DNA of 8,816 nt, taken from NCBI GenBank assembly GCA_003233615.1, contig QIMB01000111.1:1-8816 (forward strand), given 5' to 3'. The notes beneath the pieces are model-generated. The model searched no databases and had not been told where the DNA came from. It saw nothing but the letters and a program-made list of their open reading frames with translations. Within the stretch, counting starts at the first letter, position 1. Every line of letters begins with the position of its first letter. Below, one piece after another: positions 1 to 4,367 of the stretch. Position numbers and translations under genes: made by a program. Source of the DNA: Nitrospirota bacterium. Its GTDB lineage: Bacteria; Nitrospirota; Nitrospiria; Nitrospirales; UBA8639.

Positions 1-258
1 TCTTGCCATGGTGCTTCCCTCCAGATGACTTGTGGAGGCGAAGTCTAGCAGATTTGAAGCTAAGTGAACAGTATTGAGACCTGACCCCAAGTCTGAATGT
101 TTCTAATTGCTTAGGTTTCTAGTTGAGTGAGGGAAACTTGTTGCTAAGGGCAGGCTTGCTGGAATTAATCTAGCGATGGATGAACTGTATTCTAAGAAGT
201 GCTCATCCTTGCTACCAAAGTTACGGGATAACCCTGCATACTCGACGTTTATAAAGCA
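1..258. other. Intergenic left edge with hairpin and repeat-like motif
   Basis: No convincing coding region is visible here. Positions 14-23 (CTTCCCTCCA) pair with 33-43 (TGGAGGCGAAG) through ten base pairs with one bulged C, making a stable hairpin. Positions 71-89 read GTATTGAGACCTGACCCCA. From memory this resembles the short sequence often found at the edges of REP-associated Y1 transposase genes, but no such gene lies inside the window. Nothing that looks like a terminator with a T tract for the reverse transcriptase was found just below its stop. Confidence 0.35.
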
Positions 259-1149
259 CTATCCATTAGCCACTTTTATTTGTTTAGCCTGACATTCACT
301 TCCACGGATTCGTTCAAGAATCTTTTTTTTATTTTCTAAGTTTTTTTCTTTGGCTAAATCTATTCGCAGTTTATGAATCTTAAGATGCTGTGCGTTCGGA
401 AGAAGAAGCTCATCATTCTTAATGATTACGCCAGTGATTTTTCGTTCCCCATTTCCTTTGTAGTTTTTTTCTTTGTGATAGTGAAGTCCTGTATTTTTAA
501 TTTCCTGTTTAACTGCCCACACCAAACCACCCGGAACCTTTGCCCCTGAAATAGTTAAATCATCAATGTACACGGTAAGACGACATTCGGATTTTTCCAC
601 CATCGCGGCAATACGATCCCACATTCTTTTGTGGGCTAAAAAAGAAAGGATTGGACTTAGTGGACTGCCAGTTGGGAGATGTCCATTGAAGGAACAAAGC
701 GTCACCAAAACCCCTGCCACATCTCGGGTACATAGCATCTCTTCATAAAAAAACTGGAAAATTCTGGAAGGGCGCGTTGAGGGGTAGTATTTCTTGATAT
801 CCAAAACAGCAATCTCGGTTGAGCTAACGTGTTCTTTGGCATTCGTCACATAAGACTTTCGTTTCACAGGGCAAAACAAATAATCTGGCGGGAAAATTCT
901 GTTCAGTAAATTTTCAATCCGCTTGTGTGTTTGAAAAAGCCTAGGCTTTGGTACTTCAATGTGGCGCTTTTTTCCTTTAGCATTTGGTAGATCAAATTCG
1001 TAATAATCCGAGTTGGCAGATTTAAGGTGGGTTTTTAGTTCTGGCAGATCTAGATGGAGAATTGATGCCAAGCGAGCCTTGGTTTGAAGCTTATAAAATG
1101 GGGATTGGTCACATAAATACCGACCACCAGAATTTTTCTTAGATAGCAT
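259..1149 (-). CDS. Retron-type reverse transcriptase
   Basis: An RNA-directed DNA polymerase of 296 aa, the usual size of a bare retron RT with no fused domain. Visible motifs in order: an N-terminal SPFYKL segment (residues 16-21), HIEVPKPR (63-70) before the palm, motif A VLDIKKYYPS with Asp117, GHLPTGSPLSPILS (156-169), the catalytic YIDD (194-197), and ITGVII (238-243) at the place of the retron VTG motif. In retrons the RT primes on the 2'-OH of a guanosine in its own ncRNA and makes a branched RNA-DNA (msDNA). The start codon overlaps the end of the HTH gene by 11 nt, implying coupled translation. There is no X/maturase or intron-endonuclease domain, so a group II intron RT is unlikely. 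The gene is AT-rich compared with the right half of the window, which suggests transfer. Confidence 0.93.
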   Translation of the reverse strand: MLSKKNSGGRYLCDQSPFYKLQTKARLASILHLDLPELKTHLKSANSDYYEFDLPNAKGKKRHIEVPKPRLFQTHKRIENLLNRIFPPDYLFCPVKRKSYVTNAKEHVSSTEIAVLDIKKYYPSTRPSRIFQFFYEEMLCTRDVAGVLVTLCSFNGHLPTGSPLSPILSFLAHKRMWDRIAAMVEKSECRLTVYIDDLTISGAKVPGGLVWAVKQEIKNTGLHYHKEKNYKGNGERKITGVIIKNDELLLPNAQHLKIHKLRIDLAKEKNLENKKKILERIRGSECQAKQIKVANG

Positions 1150-1444
1150 CCTGGGTAACGCTTTTGTCGGAAATCCAATCTAGAATTTTTATGACTTTAT
1201 TCGAAATATGCTTTCTGGTTTTTTCAAAATTTTCCCCATTATTAAGATTTTCCGAGAAAAAAAGTATAGATGAGCTTGGCATATTAAATACTGTTGCGTA
1301 TTTCTCTATTACTTCAAGCGTAGGCGTCTTCTTCCCTGATTCTATTTCTGATATGTATGAATTTGAAATTCCTAACTTGTCAGCAAGGTCTTTCTGATTG
1401 AGATCGTGGAAGACTCTTATAAGTCGTAGTGCTTCATTTAACAT
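1139..1444 (-). CDS. Cro/C1-type (XRE) HTH protein, retron accessory
   Basis: A 101-aa protein with a Cro/C1-type helix-turn-helix over about residues 5-60. LNQKDLADKLGI and SNSYISEIESGKKTPT are the two DNA-binding helices and their follow-on. A basic, amphipathic tail of about 40 residues follows. It lies between the ncRNA and the RT and overlaps the RT start by 11 nt, so the three elements form one transcription unit. The ATG at 1444 has only a weak upstream site (AAAGAAAAAAGT), so translation may be poor. RT operons with a small HTH protein match what is called type VI in published retron classification; I recall that grouping and could not check it. The likely role is repression of the operon or control of the effector. 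Candidate operators are the inverted repeats at 1756-1780 and 1944-1962. Confidence 0.85.
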   Translation of the reverse strand: MLNEALRLIRVFHDLNQKDLADKLGISNSYISEIESGKKTPTLEVIEKYATVFNMPSSSILFFSENLNNGENFEKTRKHISNKVIKILDWISDKSVTQDAI

Positions 1445-1466
1445 CGTACTTTTTTCTTTGAAGAAT

Positions 1467-1484
1467 AAAAAAAGAGGTGCCGAG
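1467..1484 (-). terminator. a2 arm followed by a U7 tract: possible 3' end of the retron RNA
   Basis: The a2 arm CUCGGCACCUC (1484-1474) is followed at once by seven U (1473-1467). With a1 as partner this is stem plus U tract, the shape of an intrinsic terminator, although the partner arm lies about 250 nt upstream. Most transcripts may end here, with read-through giving the HTH and RT messages. Confidence 0.4.
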
Positions 1485-1485
1485 C

Positions 1486-1650
1486 TTATGAACTTTCAGC
1501 TTTGAACATCCGAACCACCCAGACGATTAAACGTCCTATGATGATTAACGCTTTCAAAACTATGGGATTCTTGAGCCATTTGACCCAACCACCTCTCGTC
1601 CATAGCCGCTGTCTTTGAGTCGACTGTTTTTTGGTAACATATGTTCCCAT
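1486..1650 (-). CDS. Small membrane protein encoded inside the retron RNA; candidate toxin
   Basis: A 54-aa ORF not expected in a non-coding RNA. It starts with ATG at 1650, six nt after a strong Shine-Dalgarno AAAGGAG (1663-1657), and ends with TAA at 1488-1486, directly beside the a2 repeat. The N-terminal half is strongly basic (KKQSTQRQRLWTRGG, residues 7-21). WVKWLKNP (22-29) follows, then one hydrophobic helix of about 20 residues starting IVLKALIIIGRLIVW (30-44), with flanking R and K. This layout resembles small hydrophobic toxins of type I toxin-antitoxin systems, which damage the inner membrane. No cysteine and no signal-peptidase site are seen. The SD is paired in the RNA's long hairpin, so translation should be low by default. 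Function is inferred; I recognise no named family. Confidence 0.7.
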   Translation of the reverse strand: MGTYVTKKQSTQRQRLWTRGGWVKWLKNPIVLKALIIIGRLIVWVVRMFKAESS

Positions 1651-1654
1651 CAAA

Positions 1655-1716
1655 CTCTCCTTTGGTTATCGATAACGCAAAATGCGATATCGCTCCTTTA
1701 TAACCAAGGATTAGAG
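1655..1716 (-). promoter_or_regulatory. Hairpin hiding the ribosome-binding site of the small toxin-like gene
   Basis: On the minus-strand RNA, UCCUU-GGUUAU (1710-1700) pairs with AUAACC-A-AAGGA (1669-1658), one A bulged. CUC (1716-1714) can add pairs with GAG (1657-1655). The apical part CGAUAUCGC/GCGUUAUCG closes an AUUUU loop. The AAGGAG core of the SD (1662-1657) is thus in double strand, with UCCUU acting as an anti-SD. Opening or cutting this stem would free the ribosome-binding site. Confidence 0.65.
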
Positions 1717-1905
1717 AGACAGCGGTTTGCACTCGGCACTCTCCATTGATCCGCGCATCGTATACTCCTTTAAAACGATGTCTAGCTTTTTAGCGATGTG
1801 CGGCGCCCCAAGGACTATGGCCTCTGGGCAATTGGTAGGGGCTTTTGCCCCCTCGACCCACTGATGGTAGGCCACGGGATAAGGAGAATCTCTAAATCGA
1901 CTCAT
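1711..1905 (-). CDS. Possible small protein upstream of the retron RNA, unknown function
   Basis: A 64-codon ORF starting with ATG at 1905 (MSRFRDSPYPVAYHQW...) and ending inside the 5' part of the retron RNA (stop 1713-1711), so it overlaps the a1 arm by about 30 nt. It is mildly charged, has no membrane segment and no motif I recognise. There is no ribosome-binding site, but a promoter-like TATACT lies six nt before the ATG, which would suit a leaderless message. It could be a real leader peptide, a remnant of an older gene, or chance. The overlap with a structured RNA argues against strong expression. Confidence 0.25.
   Translation of the reverse strand: MSRFRDSPYPVAYHQWVEGAKAPTNCPEAIVLGAPHIAKKLDIVLKEYTMRGSMESAECKPLSL
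1756..1784 (-). promoter_or_regulatory. Candidate promoter of the retron RNA with overlapping operator
   Basis: On the minus strand TAGACA (1784-1779, five of six to TTGACA) is 16 nt from TACGAT (1762-1757, four of six to TATAAT). Transcription would start near 1750, just before the a1 arm. CATCGT (1780-1775) and ACGATG (1761-1756) form a 6-bp inverted repeat spanning the spacer and -10 element, a suitable place for the HTH protein to bind. Confidence 0.45.
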
Positions 1906-1911
1906 AATTTT

Positions 1912-1939
1912 AGTATACCATAAAATTTTCAATTGTAAA
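1912..1939 (-). promoter_or_regulatory. Candidate leaderless promoter
   Basis: TTTACA (1939-1934), 16 nt spacer, TATACT (1917-1912) on the minus strand. The expected start of transcription falls on the ATG at 1905. It could drive the small ORF and also a longer form of the retron RNA. Confidence 0.45.
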
Positions 1940-1943
1940 ATTA

Positions 1944-1962
1944 AATTCGCTATAAGCGAATT
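1944..1962. promoter_or_regulatory. Perfect 19-bp palindrome, candidate operator
   Basis: AATTCGCT-ATA-AGCGAATT: two perfect 8-bp arms around a 3-bp centre, five bp upstream of the -35 of the promoter at 1912-1939. Size and symmetry suit a dimeric Cro/C1-type regulator, and such a protein is encoded in the operon. The link is inferred. Confidence 0.5.
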
Positions 1963-2261
1963 GCAAGTGAGCCCACCCTACAGATATTTCCGACTTTAAA
2001 CGGATCTGACTCCAAGACCCTATAGAAATCTGAGCCTGATTTCTGGTGAATCAATGGATCATTACTAGGCGAATTGTTTCTAAAGATTTTTGTTAGGTTG
2101 CAAACACTATTGAAGACTCTGAATTAAAAATTTGGATGGCGAACAAAAATAAGGATAGAAATTGGAATGAGTTCTGCGGACTTAACCGTTTTGATGTAAA
2201 CCCAAATCCCAGAAACAGGTTTAAAACAGACTTTTCCCCGAACGGGGTGCTGGCATTTAAT
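1963..2261. other. Non-coding stretch with two hairpins
   Basis: I see no gene here. AGAAATC (2024-2030) pairs with GATTTCT (2038-2044). CCCCGAACGGGG (2236-2247) is a short GC hairpin next to the mini-tRNA remnant. Neither has a T tract behind it. Open frames across this part read tRNA-derived sequence and are not credible genes. Confidence 0.4.
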
Positions 2262-2314
2262 AGGTGAGCCGTATGATGAAGAGTCAGCTGCTCTACCAAC
2301 TGAGCTCACGACTC
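2262..2314 (-). pseudogene. tRNA-Lys(CTT)-like mini-tRNA lacking the T arm
   Basis: Read on the minus strand this has a 7-bp acceptor stem (GAGTCGT 2314-2308 with ACGGCTC 2272-2266, one G-U pair), a normal D arm (GCTC...AGTTGGTA...GAGC), and the 5' half of an anticodon arm with loop CTCTTCA, which would place a CTT anticodon. After TCAT it jumps straight to the 3' acceptor strand, then ACCT where ACCA is expected. The variable loop and the whole T arm (about 24 nt compared with a normal tRNA-Lys) are missing. It is probably not functional in a bacterium and is best read as an internal deletion of a real tRNA. Confidence 0.65.
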
Positions 2315-2467
2315 ATCGAGATGAAGATATTGAAATCATTGTGTTTGAATTGTTTTGTTTCAAAAGCAAGAAATTTTTGGGCAGTTTACTTCCCTGACTT
2401 CTCTCTTTGAGAGAAATCCTGTCTTTGCAAAGAATGAGCGGGATTTCAATATTCCCCAACTTTAAGA

Positions 2468-2523
2468 TGGCAGGCTGTACAGAAGTTAAACCTATGGGCC
2501 ATTGGTTAAGAGTCAGCTGCTCT
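2468..2523 (-). pseudogene. tRNA-Lys 3' remnant
   Basis: On the minus strand AGAGCAGCTGACTCTTAA (2523-2506) is the 3' half of a D arm plus an anticodon arm with CTT. A decayed variable loop, a T-arm-like ATAGG...CTGT and a 3' end ACAGCC-TG-CCA (ending at 2468) follow. The 5' acceptor strand and the first half of the D arm are absent. The 15-mer AGAGTCAGCTGCTCT (2509-2523, plus strand) is also found in the mini-tRNA at 2280-2294. Confidence 0.6.
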
Positions 2524-2595
2524 TTATTTCAATATATTATGAATGTAGACTCTCGTCTTGAACGAGATGGAACTGTACTTCTCCGGCCATGATCC

Positions 2596-2782
2596 GACGC
2601 CTGCCGTCTGGGCCAAGGAAGAACGCACTTATTAATCAGCGGGCCTTGTTTGAGCGGAGCGAGTTGGGCCGCCCTTCACAGGTTTGCGTTCTTTCTCTTC
2701 AATGATTTCAGACGGGGCGTCAGTGGTTTTGGGTCCTTTTGCCGAAACAAAAGGGCCTCGGCTGCCGGGCCGAAACCCGGCA
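2596..2782. repeat. Palindromic dispersed-repeat-like element with twin hairpins
   Basis: GACGCCTGCCGTCTG (2596-2610) is mirrored by CAGACGGGGCGTC (2709-2721), two bases shorter. AAGAACGCA (2619-2627) is mirrored by TGCGTTCTT (2685-2693). Next to this 126-bp inverted arrangement stand two perfect hairpins: GGTCCTTTTG/CAAAAGGGCC (2732-2757) and TGCCGGG/CCCGGCA (2763-2782), both with the same loop CCGAAA. Sequences of this style occur in many copies in some bacterial genomes, and their translation (RQKDPKPLTP) is often mis-annotated as a small protein. I therefore read it as a non-coding repeat. Confidence 0.55.
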
Positions 2783-2934
2783 ACTCTCGTACATTCATAT
2801 CATTGCTCGTTTCTGAAATAAAAAAACAGATAGTGTTCGGTTGAACCAAACGGAAGTTAATTGAAACGACTATAGGCCAAGAGGTGGTCCCGGAAAATTT
2901 GATCCTCGCGAATGCTTTGTCAGCTGTCCTCCTC

Positions 2935-2989
2935 ATTTATACACAATTATTATCCATTTCGTGTATAAATAGGTATACATTGTTATAAT
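2935..2989 (+). promoter_or_regulatory. Leaderless promoter with inverted-repeat operator upstream of the ATPase
   Basis: A perfect TATAAT (2984-2989) ends six nt before the ATG at 2996, and no Shine-Dalgarno is present, so the message probably starts at the ATG. No good -35 is seen. ATTTATACAC (2935-2944) and GTGTATAAAT (2961-2970) form a perfect 10-bp inverted repeat with a 16-bp centre. A further TATACA (2974-2979) pairs with TGTATA (2962-2967). A regulator bound here would replace or block the -35 region. Confidence 0.55.
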
Positions 2990-2995
2990 TGAGCC

Positions 2996-4180
2996 ATGGA
3001 TCCTATCAAAAACCCATTTTCTCCCGGTGCGGGCTCCCCTCCTCCAGAACTTGTTGGGCGCGACCCTGTTTTAGAGCAGGCCAGGATTCTGCTCGGAAGA
3101 GTACGACAAAGGCGTCCTGAAAAGAGCCTGTTGCTCACGGGCCTTCGTGGTGTGGGCAAAACAGTTCTGCTCAACGAGATCAAACGAATGGCAGATGATG
3201 ATGGGTACCGAACCATCTTTATCGAGGCACACGAAGGTAAATCTTTAGGTCCGTTGATTGCCCCCTATCTGCGGAGCCTCCTTTACGATCTGGATCGGAT
3301 GGCAGGAGCTGGAGACAAGGTCAAACGTGGGTTAGCGGTCCTTCGGAGTTTTATTGGTGCCCTCAAACTCACGATGGGCGAGATTAGTATTGGATTGGAT
3401 ATCGAGCCAGAAAAAGGCGCTGCAGATAGTGGCGATCTAGAGGTGGATCTGCCGAACCTCTTCATTGCGATCGGTGAGGCTGCGGCTGATCGGAAAATCC
3501 CCATCGCTCTCTTCATAGATGAAATTCAATATTTCAACAAGAAGGAATTGGGTGCATTGATTATGGCGATGCACAAGATTCAACAGCATCAACTTCCGTT
3601 GGTGTTGTTGGGTGCGGGTTTGCCTATTCTTCCTGGTTTGGCCGGTGCGTCCAAATCCTATGCGGAGCGGCTTTTTAACTTCCCCAATATTGGTGCGTTG
3701 TCTGAAGAAGATTCAGCCAAGGCCTTGCAAGATCCTGCGAAAGAGGCTGGGATTGCGTTCGAGTCCGCAGCATTAACCGAGGTGTATCGCCTGACCAACG
3801 GATATCCATATTTTTTGCAGGAATGGGGTTATGTTGCATGGAATGTTGCGACCTCCAGTCCCATTACTTTTCAGGTGATTCACGATGCTACGTTAACAGT
3901 CATTCCCCGGCTGGACGAAAACTTTTTTCGTGTTCGCTATGAACGCCTCACGCCAAGTGAAAAAAACTTTTTGCGGGCCATGGCCGAACTCGGACAGGAT
4001 GCCCATCGTACGGGAGATATCGCCGAAATATTGAGAGTTAAAGTGACAAGTCTCGGTCCAGTTCGAGCAAAACTGATCAATAAAGGAATGATCTATAGCC
4101 CTGCCCATGGTGATCTAGCCTTTACAGTCCCGTTGTTTCGTGACTTTATGATTCGAGCGATTCCCACCTTTCAACTGTAG
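2996..4180 (+). CDS. AAA ATPase, ORC/Cdc6-like, with C-terminal winged helix
   Basis: A 394-aa cytosolic ATPase of the AAA_16/ORC-like group. The N-terminus NPFSPGAG...PPELVGRD (6-23) is typical of this family. Walker A is GLRGVGKT (49-56), Walker B IALFIDEIQ (170-178) with Asp175/Glu176, LVLLGAGLP (202-210) suits the sensor 1 strand, and the Arg in SYAERLF (225) may be an arginine finger. Residues from about 313 (RYERLTPSEKNF...) to 385 look like a winged-helix domain. Relatives are standalone ATPases with no agreed job; DNA binding or a role in mobile elements or conflict systems is inferred. The start is set by the family N-terminus and the TATAAT six nt upstream. It stands alone, convergent with the broken fic gene, and is intact, unlike its neighbours. 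Confidence 0.88.
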   Translation: MDPIKNPFSPGAGSPPPELVGRDPVLEQARILLGRVRQRRPEKSLLLTGLRGVGKTVLLNEIKRMADDDGYRTIFIEAHEGKSLGPLIAPYLRSLLYDLDRMAGAGDKVKRGLAVLRSFIGALKLTMGEISIGLDIEPEKGAADSGDLEVDLPNLFIAIGEAAADRKIPIALFIDEIQYFNKKELGALIMAMHKIQQHQLPLVLLGAGLPILPGLAGASKSYAERLFNFPNIGALSEEDSAKALQDPAKEAGIAFESAALTEVYRLTNGYPYFLQEWGYVAWNVATSSPITFQVIHDATLTVIPRLDENFFRVRYERLTPSEKNFLRAMAELGQDAHRTGDIAEILRVKVTSLGPVRAKLINKGMIYSPAHGDLAFTVPLFRDFMIRAIPTFQL

Positions 4181-4195
4181 TAGGGTTGAAACACA

Positions 4196-4214
4196 AATTT
4201 CTCCGAGAGAAATT
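4196..4214 (-). terminator. Hairpin after the ATPase, probably an old tRNA terminator
   Basis: AATTTCTC-CGA-GAGAAATT is an 8-bp stem with a 3-nt loop. On the minus strand it is followed by TGTGTTTC, and it lies 32 nt after the 3' end of the tRNA-Lys remnant at 4246-4290. It therefore best fits that tRNA's terminator. It is only 16 nt past the ATPase stop but has no T tract on the plus strand. A similar hairpin, TTCTCTC-TTT-GAGAGAA (2399-2415), follows the other tRNA remnant. Confidence 0.4.
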
Positions 4215-4245
4215 ATGGTAGGAGGGATTTGAGTATTTTAAAAAT

Positions 4246-4290
4246 TAGTGGGCCGTACAGGGGGCGAACCTGTGGCCGGCTGATTAAGAG
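4246..4290 (-). pseudogene. tRNA-Lys(CTT) 3' half
   Basis: On the minus strand CTCTTAATCAG (4290-4280) is an anticodon loop and 3' stem with CTT. A perfect T stem ACAGG/CCTGT around TTCGCCC (4273-4257) and the acceptor strand ACGGCCC, A, CTA (ending at 4246) follow. The 5' half is missing or replaced. Further upstream GGACAGAGGTTCGTCCCGG (4316-4298) looks like one more decayed T arm, so tRNAs may have stood in tandem. It aligns without gaps to the 45 nt at 2512-2468, with about two thirds of positions identical. Confidence 0.6.
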
Positions 4291-4367
4291 AAGCGGGCCG
4301 GGACGAACCTCTGTCCTTTTCGAGTAATGTGCTTCTACCCGCAACGTGCCTATCGGCCTTTTCCCTT

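Larger units (their letters stand above)
1474..1743 (-). ncRNA. Putative retron msr-msd RNA
   Basis: A structured RNA just upstream of the HTH-RT pair. Its ends are complementary. GAGAGUGCCGAG (1743-1732) pairs with CUCGGCACCUC (1484-1474) through 8 + 3 base pairs with one bulged A, as expected for retron a1/a2 repeats. Inside are a 9-bp long-range stem (1725-1717 with 1614-1606), a long hairpin (1710-1700 with 1669-1658, continuing to an apical stem 1692-1684 / 1678-1670), a stem CUAUGG/CCAUAG (1605-1600 with 1566-1561) closing UUGGGUC-AAAU-GGCUCAA, and GUUUUGAA (1560-1553) paired with UUCAAAGC (about 1506-1499). The G at 1730, right after a1, is a candidate branch guanosine. The boundary between msr and msd is not certain. 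About 270 nt is long for a retron RNA, which is explained by the small gene it contains. Confidence 0.75.

Noticed and set aside
259..1149. Group II intron or DRT/Abi-type RT as an alternative
   Set aside because: No maturase or endonuclease domain, and a boundary-repeat RNA plus HTH partner lies upstream, which fits a retron better.
1164..1397. Plus-strand ORF opposite the HTH gene
   Set aside because: Antisense shadow of a clear Cro/C1-type protein.
2124..2309. Minus-strand ORF starting MSSVGRAADS
   Set aside because: This is the usual false translation of a tRNA D arm and anticodon arm.
2676..2936. Minus-strand ORF with RQKDPKPLTP
   Set aside because: It translates the hairpin-rich dispersed repeat, a known source of false small proteins. 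No start signal, and composition follows the palindromes.
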